The position numbers and the translations under genes are program-made. Below the pieces are notes generated by a model. The model worked only from the letters and a program-made list of their open reading frames with translations, ran no database searches and was not told the DNA's origin. Positions 1 through 12,263 of a stretch of 51,123 bases of DNA are shown here, piece after piece. Each line of letters begins with the position of its first letter. Position 1 is the first letter of the stretch. Source of the stretch: Temnopleurus reevesii (lineage: Eukaryota > Echinodermata > Echinoidea > Temnopleuroida > Temnopleuridae); the NCBI GenBank assembly GCA_036244855.1, contig BQKZ01000023.1:235245-286367 (forward strand). The letters are read 5' to 3'.

Positions 1-1166
1 TATATGTGTGTGTGTGTTTTACATTTCTGAGAAGTTTGATTTTGAAATGGACTCTTACCCCTTTTGATAGTGAAATCACGATTTTTAGCATCTTATGGAT
101 TATCCATTATTATTTCCTCAATATATCACCTGCCAGAATCGGTTTTATCTTCTGCTCACATCCAGGGATAAGGGATCCTTGGATTTTGAGTCCCTAGCAA
201 TGATATCCATATGCTTAGCTATACTTGGGATGTAAGCCCTACATTTTCCAAAAAACACAACAAAAGTATACTTCATGCATATTCCTTAACAGTTGGCATT
301 TCTGTGAGGCTGATGTTGCTGGTAATGCCATAAAGAAATGTTTGATGGAATTGGAACGGTAATCGAAGAATGGGGCTGATATGCTTTAGACTGTTTATGG
401 GATAGAAATATGTAAATAGATAGACGGTATATTTCTAATGCACATGAAAGATATAATCTTCTTTGCCTGAGTCTAGCGTTTTACTTGAGCAGCTCCACTT
501 TTCTCTTCCACATTTAGCAGTATGGAAATAATTGACCTTCCTATAATTGAGATACGAATTTGAAAGATTTGGCAAAAATGACAAAAAATTGGTTTACCCC
601 AGTTTGTGTACTACATATTTTATCTTATGTATCTGCTGTAAAGACTCCATCCTCTGTAATGATTTATGTTATTTTGATTAACATTGACACAAATTAAACT
701 ATTTCTGTAAAATAAAGTGGGTTATAGGACAAATAGACGTCATGTATTGAACTGTGCGGACACAACACTCACAAGCTGGTTCCAATTTTAATAGCATTAC
801 AAAGGGGCATTGAATTAGTGTTTGATTTAATCTTACAGAAATAGTTTATATCGTGTTCATTCAATACCATAGTGTATTGTAAACATTGCTTTTTGTTCAA
901 CATTTTTTCCAGGGTTGTTTCATAACTTGAAATACAATCTAGCTCATATGCCATTTTAAATTTAGATTCACCGTATTACCTTCTTGACTCATGGCTCAAA
1001 TGGTGTGATGTTTTCATTCACAACATAAATTCACCCACTCTTTGTTGAAACTTGTGATATTTTAGGGTATTGCCAACGGGTCCTTTTCCAACATCATTCA
1101 GACTTGTTGACTTTAGGGGTGTGAATCCTATGTCGATCGGTAACCCATTACTCATGGTTTCTGTGT
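1..1166. other. Intergenic, nothing recognised
   Basis: AT-rich sequence with only short frames (61-63 codons) lacking domain or splice support. Confidence 0.6.
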
Positions 1167-1280
1167 GAATTCCACCTGCTGTTCACCGGTATAGAGACAC
1201 CGATGGAGGGAAGACCGGAAGAGGAGACAGGGACCCCTGCTGGTGTAGAGTGTGGCTGACCCCACATGAGATCATCCTCT
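1167..1280. repeat. 114-bp GC-rich repeat, copy A
   Basis: Starts GAATTCCACCTGCTGTTCAC and ends CATGAGATCATCCTCT. It matches 1812-1927 at all but a handful of positions, while the flanks do not match. The abrupt edges suggest a small dispersed element; no terminal inverted repeats or poly-A are seen. Confidence 0.75.
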
Positions 1281-1370
1281 ATGTCTGAATATTTAGGAGC
1301 TTGAATTAATAAGGATCATTTTTTCAACTTACCCTGAGTGCTAATTATTATTCAGTAATTTTGTCATGTA

Positions 1371-1535
1371 CAGTCAACTCTACCTAAGTTGAACTTGTGT
1401 AAGTCAATTTCTTAAACAAATCATGTATAACATGTTTCTTTTCATTTTTTAGTCAATTTTTTTTATAGTAAAATTTTTCCTAAGTCGAACAGCTTTTTGT
1501 GGCTCCAAGAAATTAGCCTCAGGCAGAGTTACCTG
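1371..1535. mobile_element. Small TA-flanked inverted-repeat element
   Basis: The ends read CAGTCAACTCTACC and, reversed, CAGGTAACTCTGCC, with TA on both sides. Two internal blocks (AAGTTGAAC and AAGTCGAAC) repeat. The ends are imperfect, so this is an old or degenerate copy. Confidence 0.4.
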
Positions 1536-1811
1536 TATTAGAATCAAGGACTATCCCCAAATACTTGAATAGATTTCACTTGAATTAATATATACATAAA
1601 AAATGTAATTATAATGGGACATTGTTATTGTTATACAACTTTAGTGTAAAGTGTCATTTAAGCTAATAAAACTGTTCATTATGCACTTACGAGATGTTTT
1701 GCTTTCATTCAGTTATTTCTTTGGGTATTCCTTCACATTTCTGAGTAGCTGAAGTATTTTCAAGAATGGATTACATAATTTTATGGGATATCATTGTGCA
1801 TAATTCTATAT

Positions 1812-1927
1812 GAATTCCACCTGCTGTTCACCGGTATAGAGACACCGATGGAGGGAAGACCGGAAGGGGAGACAGGGACCCCTGCTTGTGTAGAGTGTGG
1901 CTGACCCCACATGAGATATCATCCTCT
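1812..1927. repeat. 114-bp GC-rich repeat, copy B
   Basis: Second copy of the 1167-1280 unit, same orientation, with a 2-bp insertion near the end (GAGATATCATC against GAGATCATC). Confidence 0.75.
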
Positions 1928-4189
1928 TATTATTGAGATGCTAAAAATTCATTGATCAGCATTTATTTGTCAACTAGCAAGTACATGCCATAGCTAATGT
2001 TTTTAATTGATCAGTCCTTTTCTCATGTATTAGAATTAAGGACTACCTCCCCCCCAAAAAAATATAGAAATATGTTTTACATAAATTAATTTATATGAAT
2101 TTATATGTTATATGAATCATCTTTAAAGAGTAAAAAAAAAGTTAAAAAAAAACTCTTCATAGTGATGTATATATATAAGACATCACGGCATGATGGCATT
2201 ACAGAGTTTTATTGGATACCATTGTGTATATTTGTAGTCAAATCAGCAGGATATTTTGGAAATGACCAACCATTCCAATTTTTGTATGTATAAGCAGCTA
2301 GACATGTATAATAGCATTGAGAAGTTTTTTATTTGATGACTTACACTTACATTAAGCACTTTCATGTTGTTTATATTCACCCAGTAGCAAGAATCAATAC
2401 AATTAGTGAAAACTAGATTAAAATAGTTCTCAAATCACATCCAGAATTGGTATTTACCTGTGGAAGTTGTGGTGTCTAATGGCGGACACCTATGAAATCA
2501 TGGTCTTTGAAGATCTTAGGTGTTGCATTGTTTGGGAGGTCACCCTTAGTATTTGTGTTTGGACGCTTTTAATGAATAACATGGCGTACTGGAATCTTGT
2601 TTTGACGAGTAATAGTGATGTCTAATCATGCCTTCTAAAGCACCTGTACATAAACACACACTTCCTATATCAAACCGCCCTTGATGCCCCGATGTGAGAA
2701 CTTATTCACGAAGCTACAATGATAAAGGAGCAGTCACACATTAGTATAAACAGCCAATATTTGACCAGTTTGAATTTAATTTATTTTACTTCCCTAAGTA
2801 ATAATTCATTTTACATCCCAATGTGCAGAAATATGTATGGGATACACTTGGCATATTAAATCTTGTTTATGTTGGGTATGCACTAAACAGCTTCACTGTT
2901 CGTCAATTTTGTCCACTACAAAGTATTGCAAGTAACGACTGAAAAATGACTCAATCTAAGCTGGGCATAGTTTACACAGTGAACAAAATAGTCAAAGAAA
3001 TTATACAAAATAAACAACTTTAATTTAAAGTCTTCACAATACCTCCAAAATTGCAAAATAAATTTTCTGCCCCTTATTCTACAAATTAATGTGGGAAAAG
3101 GTGTCCCAACTGCATAAAGAGGGATGTTATTTCNGTCAATTGAAGGAACAAACATGGATTATGCAACCATAAAGGTGGTACAATATTGACTCAATTATGA
3201 TTTGAAGTGGGCCTTCAAGCATCTTAATTTCCTTCCATCGAGTGGGGGATGACGGCAATTTGCGGTGATATCAAGCGAAATAAAGAAGAGGAAATGGTTG
3301 GTGCTTGGTGACGATTTGAGATGATTGTTCAAGCGATTACCTGGATTAAAGCAATTAAAGGGATAGATCAGTAATGGTCAGGATGAAGAAACTGATGTGA
3401 AATAAGCTGATGTATTTACAAATTGCTTTACATAAAAATGTGTAGGAAATTAGAAGACGATTCTTGCATACATTCTGCTGCTAAGTTAAAAACTTTACAA
3501 TAAATAGTTAATCCTATGGACCGTCACCAAAGTCACTGTCCTGTGAGTTAGTGTGTGAGGCGATATCCTGGCAAAAATAGCCAATGCACAGTGTTTTCTT
3601 TGTTTTGCGATAAATAAGTCAATTATGGGTTGATTTTAACAATTTGAAGAAACTTTGAAAATACTCAAGTTTGTTATTGAAAAACAGTAGTATATGAATA
3701 ATTTCACTGTTCATATAGTTCGCAAAGAAATGAAATATCTGAAGCACCACCTCTCCCAAAACAGATCTATACGTTCAATATAGAATTTGTGTGTCTATGA
3801 GGAAGATGAAAATGTATTTCACAGAAAACCAATGGCAAGCATATACATGTACTCTATAAGTGGAAATTTTGCTGGGGTTTTATTTACATGACATTTTTGC
3901 TGGGATTTTATCTTCATGAATTTGCTAAAATTTTCCCTTATTAGAATGCCCGTAGACTTGTGTACAGTAATCTTTCCAAACGTGAAAATAACAACTTGCC
4001 AATGTATGATAAAATCTGAAATTTGGTTATTATCGCTTAAATTTATCTACATGAAAATGTTGGCTTTAAATTTTTTTGATAGGGTGTTATTTCAAAGATC
4101 GAATATTTTCTTTTACTTTTTTCATATTAGCTAGGATCTGTAATATATGGAAAAAAGATTCTTCCTCACTCCGTCTTTTCATATGATAA
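1928..4189. other. Intergenic, nothing recognised
   Basis: AT-rich; an ambiguous base (N) at 3134. Short frames only. No RNA gene or clear repeat seen. Confidence 0.55.
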
Positions 4190-4353
4190 TACGGAGCTTT
4201 AGCAAACAATACGGTAGGGCCGATCAGGACGTTATTTCTCAAACGCGGGATAATCTAGCGGGCCGCTAAGGTTGAGAACGCCCGCTAGATTATCCTGCGC
4301 TTGAGAAATAACGTCCTGATTGGCCCTACCGTATTGTTTGCTAAAGCTCCGTA
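4190..4353. mobile_element. Foldback element: 73-bp near-perfect inverted repeat with an 18-bp loop
   Basis: The left arm 4190-4262 and right arm 4281-4353 are reverse complements with about three mismatches. Both ends read TACGGAGC / GCTCCGTA, so a TA target duplication is likely. The arms contain AACAATACGGTAGGGCC and AACGTCCTGAT. The element is GC-richer than its AT-rich flanks and is non-coding. Confidence 0.8.
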
Positions 4354-4830
4354 ATATATCCAATTGACTGAGAGAAAAATATTGAGCCATTCAAAGTTGT
4401 CATATTCTCTTATTTATATTAATTTTGTAAATGCAGGTTTGTTTATGTAATTTCATTAATTCCAGTGTATAAGTATTACAAGTCTGTGCCTTAATCTTAA
4501 TAAATGTCAGTAATATTAACATGCATGTACATTTAGTGCTAGTGGCTAAAAGTAAACATCTTTTTTGGATACGGACCAACTACAATCCCAGTGCCGCCGT
4601 CAGAACTCTCCTAATACAATAATTATTTGTAATGTGCTCAATCGCGCTGAGATTTACACCGTGAAATCATTGAACGTCTTTATTGATCTGATGTGGAGTG
4701 CACTAACAAGCTGTTATTGTCCTCCTTATTAGCGCTAAAGAGACCCTAGTGGGCTGTGAGTCTGTAGTCTATTGGAACAGGAGCCTTTTAGTTGCAAACC
4801 ATGCTGAACTTTGAACTTGAGAGTAGTCAT

Positions 4831-5089
4831 GTAAATAACAAGCAATGCTTTTCCATAGGCTCCCTCCACTTATCACTTTATTTTTTTTTATAAAATGAAC
4901 AGTTTTGTTGAAAAAGAAGGATGATGAATACCTTTTTATTGTTTTCTTTGCATATTTGTACTTAATATCTTTGTATTGCTTTATATTTTTATTTTACATT
5001 GTATTGTTTTGTTTTGTTTCTTTACATGTATTATACTATGATTTGTGATTTGTGGAAAATAAACATGAACTTGAACTTAAACTTGAACT
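4831..5089 (+). mobile_element. 3' tail of a non-LTR retroposon with GAACTT repeats
   Basis: A T-rich segment ending AATAAACATGAACTTGAACTT, a short repeated tail typical of L2/CR1-type LINEs and dependent SINEs in echinoderms. It is absent from the equivalent place in the second duplication copy (about 6644-6650), which supports insertion. There is no reverse transcriptase frame, so it is 5' truncated. Confidence 0.5.
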
Positions 5090-5383
5090 AATTCAGTAAA
5101 GAATGTAGACTCCAGGAGCAATGAGAATTCTCTGTATGACAGAAAGATAGAGAGGAGAATAAATAATAATAATTACAAAAAAATGTAATGCCAATATATT
5201 GAATGAATGACTTTATAGAGATATAAACGCTTCACATATTTTTCATAGTTGCATCTCGAGCATTTTCAGTTTTGAAAAAGTGGATTTGGTGCCATATAAA
5301 TCATATATATATAATTATTATATAGTATAACATATCACAGTTTTGAGATTGGTAATACAACCCTCCAGAATACTGCATGCATT

Positions 5384-5780
5384 TTAAAGTCAGTCCGTCA
5401 TGATCGACATGACTTCCGGTTGCGATAGCCAAACTGTCCACAGCCATTTTGATTGCGAAGATTGCCGAACCGAAAATCACATATTTTTTACCTGGAATAG
5501 CAAGTGAGCAAGCTTTATTTCGCTAGCTCACAGCTCGGCAGTCACAAACGTAAGCGTTTCGCATGTTTTTAGAAAAAATCGAAGCCAAAGAGAGGACGAA
5601 TCAACGTTACTCGCAACGACAACAAGGATCGAAAAGTCGTACGAAGTGTTCCGAGTTTCTGAGCTTGGCAAGGTGCGTAAGCAAGGAGATTTTCTAATAT
5701 CGATGTTGCCAATACAAGCAACACGCTGTCCGTGCGCGCTCGTAACCGGAAGTCATGTCAATCATGACGGACTGCCTTAA
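5384..5780. mobile_element. TTAA-flanked MITE inside the first copy of the tandem duplication
   Basis: TTAA at 5384-5387 and 5777-5780 flanks inverted repeats of about 33 bp containing CAGTCCGTCATGAT and GACATGACTTCCGG. The interior is GC-richer than its surroundings and has no frame. The second copy of the surrounding duplication lacks it (compare 6865-6905), giving a natural empty site. Confidence 0.75.
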
Positions 5781-5998
5781 ATAGGAAAATTTGTGACCAC
5801 TAATAGTGTTGAAAAAGTGTTTTGAAAAAAAAAGACAAGGTCTGATTGAGCAGACTAGGCATATCGGACAATAACCTTCTGCAATTATTTCCTGTTTTAA
5901 TTGGTATGTGATGGCTGTATAGGGTTATGAATAATCCTCCTGTCAACTTCATGTATCTTCAGGAAATGTGAAAAGGGACAACAATAGAATTTTTGATG

Positions 5999-6038
<40 letters not shown>

Positions 6039-6470
6039 TAACGCAGAAACTATATTAATATATTCTACTGCGCTTAAAGACTCTTAATTAAAGTAAAGAC
6101 ATGAGTGGTAAAGTAGACTTATTATAATGGTGTGTCAAAGAGATATGTTTTAAGCTTTGTATAAAGAACAAAATAAAAAAATGAAGAAAAAAAATTACTA
6201 TTTTGGGAAAATATTGATAGTATACTTCTACACGTGCTCTCTGAAATTTTATTGAGCTAAGGATTTTTATCCTCTTTTTTTCACAAAGAGTGATGTATAA
6301 CATTTTTACAATTTGTCAGTTATACGTTATTGTGAAACTGGCCTTAGTTTGAAGGTTACAAATATATTGTTTGTAATGGGATTAGTATCATTACTCTGAT
6401 GTGTATAATGATTCCACTCTGTCCGAAATTACAAAATGGAAATGGAATTTAATGCTATAATCTTCTTGCN

Positions 6471-7890
6471 CCGTGAAATCATTGAACGTCTTTATTGATC
6501 TGATGTGGAGTGCACTAACAAGCTGTTATTGTCCTCCTTATTAGCGCTAAAGAGACCCTAGTGGGATGTAGATCTGTAGTCTGTTGGAACAGAAGCCTTT
6601 TCATTTGCAAGCCATGCTCAACGTTTGAACTTGACAGTAGTCATATGATAATTCAGTATAAAATGTATACTCCAAGGACTATGTTAAGTCTCTGTAAGGG
6701 AGAAAGAAAGAGAGAGAGAAAAAAATAATAGTAATTACAAAAAATGTAATGCCAATATATTTAATGAATGACTTTATCACCAATCATCAACAGTAAAAGT
6801 AACAAAAAGTTGAGAGTAATGAACGCTTATAACATAAGACAGTTTGGAGATCGGTAATATATCCCTCCAGAGTGCTGTAAACATGCTTTTTGCTCGGAAA
6901 ACTTGTGACAAAAATTGTTCAAGCTTTAAGATATATTGTCCAACCAGTTAGATATATTGTCCAAGCTTTAAAATGATAATCATATTTTCCTTAAAATTGA
7001 ATTTGAATCATTTTCCTACTCAACAAGCAATTATGTGATGAATATTTGGGGTACCAAACAGGCAAAGTCATTGAAAAAAAACTAGACTCTGATTGACCCC
7101 AATGTTGTGTTTTATGAAGCTGTACATAGAGGTATGCATGACTCTACCAACATCTGATGACCTTTTCCTGCACTCAATGATAACCATTGGCGCTGAATCG
7201 CACCCTAGAAAGGGTCACCAGTCGTTCGTAGAGTTATAGGTATATCTACAAACAGTTTTATGAAACACAATCCACATGTGTTAGAGGCTTTGTGGTGTTG
7301 ACCTGCAAGATATAAGGTCTGATTGAGCAGACTAGGAATATCGGACAATAACCTTCTGCAATTATTTCCTATTTTAATTGGTATGTGATGGCTGTATAGG
7401 GTTATGAATGATCCTCCTGTCAACTTCATGTATCAATACTCTTCCATTACAGGAAATGTGAAAAGTGACAACAATAGGATTTTTAATTTTTAACAAACAC
7501 AATATAAAAATATTCAAAAATCAAATGTTGGAGAATATTGATAGTATCATCAATATTGATTATTATCAATATTATTGATTATTATCAATATTATGTCTTA
7601 ACAATTATGTACTAAGTATTAAGTATTAAGTGTTATCAATAATAAGTATTATCAATGAAATATACATTTTTGGCTTTTTTTTTCATGAAGAGTAATAAAG
7701 TAATATATTAAATCTTTAAAATGTTCAGTTATATGTTATTGTGAAACTGGACTTAGTTTGAACACGGATCCTGTGTTAAAAGGATCCCTGGTTTGAAGAA
7801 AACAAATAGATTATACTAGTCTAATGTGGAGAATGATTTCACTCTGTTCTAAACAAAATGGAAATGGAATTTAATGCTATAATCTTCTTG
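6471..7890. repeat. Tandem segmental duplication, copy 2
   Basis: Begins immediately after an N at 6470 and matches copy 1 in the same order and orientation with visible divergence and indels. It has its own extra segment at about 6915-7300. It ends with the same ATAATCTTCTTG as copy 1. No gene is seen. Confidence 0.8.
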
Positions 7891-8546
7891 TGAATTCATT
7901 AACTGGTTTATTGATTTTCAAACATTCCTTGTTTTGTTAACAATCAAAGCTGAATGTGTAATATAATGTTATACTGTGATAGGGAATAAATTAGATTGCT
8001 TCATGCTATTATGACTCAGTAATTGCTTTAGTAATTGGTTTACTCCTTTGTTTACTATTATCCATTACCTGTTTCTCCTCCCTTTCTCTCTCTATAGCTT
8101 TTTCTGTGTTGATGCAATTTGTGGGTATGCAAATAAAGGTGAATAGATGAGTTACATTGCAAACTTTGATATACAGTATAACAAAAGCAAAGACTGAAAA
8201 GAAATGTTTTTATTCTGTATCAAAATCACTGAAATGGAATGTATTGATTGTTACATCATTATGCATACAGGCATTACAAGTCATATTGATGTATTGATGT
8301 TGAATTGTACTAATTAGGTATCTTCATCCATTCATATTATGTTATGTAATAAGATGATGAAAGTCATTACAGCACATATTGTATCTACTTGTTATTACAT
8401 TGGAATGGAAAGATTGGTACATTATCACGTGCATGGGAAGAAGTTGAAAACTGCAGTCTATCGCTGATATTGGTGGAGTATGTTTGTAAGTAACTATGGC
8501 AAAATTAGTGTTAATGATTTCTCAAACAGGTCCTGGAATATGCTTC

Positions 8547-9171
8547 GTAAATTTACAATTTACATACCTGCTAACCAGTCAAGAATTTACAATTTACATA
8601 GCTGCAAACCAGTTGATAATTCACAATTTACATAGCTGCAAACCAGTCAAGAATTTATAATTTACATAGCTGCAAACCAGTCAAGAATTTACAATTTACA
8701 TAGCTGCAAACCAGTCAAGAATTTACAATTTACATAGCTGCAAACCAGTCAAGAATTTATAATTTACATAGCTGCAAACCAGTCAAGAATTTACAATTTA
8801 CATAGCTGCAAACCAGTCAAGAATTTACAATTTACATAGCTGCAAACCAGTCGATAATTTACAATTTACATACCTGCAAACCAGTCAAGAATTTACAATT
8901 TACATAGCTGCAAACCAGTCAAGAATTCATAATTTACATAGCTGCAAACCAGTCAAGAATTTACAATTTACATAGCTGCAAACCAGTCAAGAATTTACAA
9001 TTTACATAGCTGCAAACCAGTCAAGAATTTACAATTTACATACCTGCAAACCAGTCAAGAATTTACAATTTACATAACTGCAAACCAGTCAAGAATTTAC
9101 AATTTACATAGCTGCAAACCAGTCGAGAATTCATAATTTACATAGCTGCAAACCAGTCGAGAATTTATATG
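8547..9171. repeat. Minisatellite: 18 copies of a 34-bp unit
   Basis: The end of each unit (CCAGT[CT]) falls at 8580, 8614, 8648 and so on every 34 bp to 9158 without one indel. The core is AATTTACATAGCTGCAAACC. Units differ at a few positions (TACCTG for TAGCTG in copies 1, 10 and 15; GATAA for AAGAA in copies 3 and 10; TTCATAATT in copies 12 and 18). A 34-bp period is not a codon multiple, and stops occur in all frames, so it is non-coding. Confidence 0.95.
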
Positions 9172-9339
9172 AACCATCACAAACAAAGAAAAAGGTTTAT
9201 TGTTAAACAGTTTCATTTCAGTTTGAAGCAAAGAGTTTTTGCAGGAAATAACATTGCAAAATATCCTTGGTTATATCCATCAAAGAGATGTTATGTCCAT
9301 TAAATGCTGAACATTATACGTCACATACCAGGAAATTAC

Positions 9340-9632
9340 AAAGAGTCTGAAAAGATATTTCAATTCAGTCTCAATCCAATTCAATTGAATATTGATTTTG
9401 TGTTAAAGTACACTACTAAATTAGAAATATATTACTTATGAGTACATTTCAATGTTTTTCTTTATTATGCATAATAATGATTTACTCTGTTAAAAGAGTC
9501 TGAAATGTCAAGCAATTCAATCTCAATTAAATTCAATTGAATATTGATCATATATTGATATACACCAATAAATTTAGAATCTATTACCTTTCAATGAAAC
9601 TCACCATTATGCATAATAATGATTCACTCCAT
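9340..9632. repeat. Diverged tandem duplication of about 140 bp
   Basis: Two successive units share TCAATTGAATATTGAT, a middle TTAGAA-TATTAC block, and the palindromic TTATGCATAATAATGATT followed by ACTC. Units run about 9340-9488 and 9495-9632. AT-rich and non-coding. Confidence 0.6.
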
Positions 9633-12060
9633 CAAAAACATGTAATATTCTGATATTGATTTCTTTGTCAACTGTTTTACGAGGGCAAACATTGCGATTG
9701 CTTTCAAAGATTGTGAAGAACCATCCTCAGAAATGATAGTGGCAGGCAACGTGATTAGAAAATCCCAGGCCATCTATGCTTCATCCCTTGGATGGATAGC
9801 AGATGTACATACCCCAAGAAAGGGGGAGGGGAGAAGCATTGGCTATTTTCATGAGTTGGTCAGAAATCGAAAGAGAATTTAGAAAAGAGGAATTTAGAAC
9901 AAATTTACCCTTTGTTCAGACGAAAATCAGTTTATACCAAAACTGATAAAGAAATGATGTATAAAAATCTTGTATAACTGGCCGACAGCTCAGACATATT
10001 TTTTGACTGAGCTGAGTAGAAATTATATAGTTGTGAAGTTTTCATAATACTTTGTATCATTAGGTAACATTCAGAAGATTTTTTTCCATCAAATTGCCTT
10101 ACTGTTCTAGTACAAACTAGTATAAACTTTGATATTTCAACATATAAGATTTTGTCTGTGAAAATATTATTATTCTTTTCTTTATAGGGAGAGATAAAAT
10201 GCATAAGTTTGCACAATATCGTTACTGAAAGAGCATAATTTTGGCTTCTATCAATTCATTACCCTATATTTTGATTCACTTCTATTCCAGTTTTTGTATC
10301 CTTCTTGCAATACCCCCCTCCATTCCTTAAAATTGTCTTTTTATCTATTGACTGGATGGCCCATGTAGACTGCAGATTCATAGTAGCTACGCCACCAATA
10401 AGATGCGTGATAGAAAGAGACAAAGCAGATTTGTGTCTGGCATTTTCTTGTCAAAGTTAATCACGCTCACCTCACAATCACATGTCCCAGGTATTTTTGT
10501 CAAGTCGAAGGGTTGCATTTAAAAACTGGTGCAGTCAAACCTCCTTATAACGGGTTCCTTGGAACCAGAAAAATTATCTCTTTATATCAAAACCTTGTCA
10601 TATCAGGGCCAAAATATAATAAACTATAAAGATATGGGACCAGGAAAAGTACCTTGTTATAACAAGATCTTGTTATGCTAGTGCTCTTTATAACCAGGTT
10701 GGACAGTAGTTTTAGTAGGGTCGCATTTACAGACAACTTGTGAATCACTGTATTGCAGGACTACTGAGTCAATTTGGGATTTAAAATGACCCAAAATAAT
10801 CTGTGGGGTGTTGTAATAAGTGGTTTAATCAGTTGATTACAGAGGTGAAGGTTGTTTGAAAGTAAATTAATCGTTTCTAGCACGCCATCAAACCTGGTTT
10901 GGTCACTTGACTTAGCATGTGAAGTCATGAAGGACACTATTGCAAGTTAATTGTTTTTAGCATGCTTTGTCATATGATGCTTTAATACACAGATTAATTA
11001 AGATTAAAAGGTGAACAAAAATATGAATTATGTAAGACATGACCTTATGTTTGGTCACTTGTCTTAAAGGCTGTCAATTTGATTGCATTGGATATCGTAG
11101 AAATGTCACTTATACCTAGAAGCACTATAGAAAGTGGCATTTCTTTCCTGCAGTATTAGACAATAAATCGGGACGATAAGAATTGATCTGAAACAGTCGA
11201 TGTGCATTATTAAACTGAGAAATAGTGGCTGTTTAAAAGCTGGCTTAGAGTGTAGGGGTGGAAGACACTGAATTTGATTGAAAATGTTTCTGACCTTTTT
11301 TTAATTAAATTTTTAATGCTTACCATGGCCACTCTATTTCTCTGGATTTGCTCGAAAGGGATAAACATGAAGCCGGAAATAGAAGGGATTTATTTGTATG
11401 TTAATATTTGTATGATTAATTGACAAATGTGCAATTTCAAGCTCAGAGAATGTATGTGTGTTTTTTGGGTTTTTTTTTAACAAAATATAAATGCTCTGAA
11501 AAACATAAATCGATTAGGAAAATTGTATTTGTTTAAAATTTTGAACTCTTTCTCCATAATTTTTAAGATTAAATAGCTACATATATCATTCTTGAATTAT
11601 TAAACAGCTTGGTCATGATGATGTTTATGCTTTGTTCATTTGTTAGGGTACACTTGTCACAAGCTTTTAAATGTATTTTTTCTCTTTTGGCTTTACAAAA
11701 ACAGGCTGGAGGACATGCAGATTGGAAACATTGATGCATAATAGTCGGCAATTGACGTCTTTTGCGGTAGGTATTTCCTGAGAGTATCAAGTGCAAAAAT
11801 TGGGACATCTTCTTGCCAAATGAAAGTGGACAGACATGATGCTGAATTCATTCATTACAACACTCAAAACTAGTCTGATGGCACAGACACTATTCTATTA
11901 TCCCAAATGATATCCCAATATACAGTATTGCACCAAGACTAACTCTTCAAATCCCCCTTTTTCTGGATCATCCCCATCAAAAAAGGCCGGAAGAATATTC
12001 CATGCTGTGCTCTCTACTAGTCTCACAATCTAAACCCGTATTATTAAAAGACATACAGAG
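9633..12060. other. Intergenic, only a degenerate element at 10531-10709
   Basis: No frame over 100 codons and no splice-supported exon. The two longest frames (9932-10216 and 11569-11808, both minus) lack motifs and coding composition. Confidence 0.5.
10531..10709. mobile_element. Degenerate inverted-repeat element
   Basis: The left end CAGTCAAACCTCCTTATAAC resembles the reversed right end CTGTCCAACCTGGTTATAAA. The interior repeats TTATAAC / GTTATAAC / TTATATC words. Ends of the CAGTCAAACCT type are common in invertebrate MITEs. A much weaker relative lies at 26223-26395. Confidence 0.4.
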
Positions 12061-12128
12061 GTTCTCAAGAGAAGACTAGCTCGAAATTAGCATTGGCGCA
12101 CTCGGGACCGATCCATAAAGTGCGTGCT

Positions 12129-12263
12129 TGTAAACACTCAACTTGATACGGGCTAATCCAGCACTATTGATCCAATAATCTGCCCAATTAGATTTAGCCT
12201 AGGCCGGCTAGCCCCCCTAAAGGAAGACAGGCAATCTGGCTGAGGTTGAGGTAGATTAGATTA
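12129..12263. promoter_or_regulatory. Candidate enhancer: Otx-type and forkhead sites in a GC-richer island
   Basis: TAATCC (12154-12159), TAATCT (12176-12181) and two overlapping AGATTA, the reverse of TAATCT (12253-12258, 12258-12263), are K50-homeodomain (Otx/Gsc) cores. TGTAAACA (12129-12136) fits forkhead factors, and CAGGTG (E-box) lies just downstream. The island (about 12060-12330) is GC-richer than its surroundings and has no long frame. Motif matching only. Confidence 0.3.

Larger units (their letters stand above)
4659..6468. repeat. Tandem segmental duplication, copy 1
   Basis: Starts CCGTGAAATCATTGAACGTC and ends ATAATCTTCTTG, matching copy 2 (6471-7890) in blocks: 4659-4830, 5090-5220, 5335-5380, 5840-5990 and 6310-6468. 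It carries two segments missing from copy 2: a retroposon-like tail (4831-5089) and the TTAA MITE (5384-5780). An (AAT)n microsatellite is at 6001-6031. No coding frame is conserved between the copies. Confidence 0.8.

Noticed and set aside
8353..8485. 43 open codons ending at a GTAAGT donor
   Set aside because: The acceptor is weak, the composition is not clearly coding and no partner exon is seen.
8547..9171. CRISPR-like regular repeats
   Set aside because: The 34-bp units abut each other with no unique spacers, and the genome is eukaryotic; it is a minisatellite.
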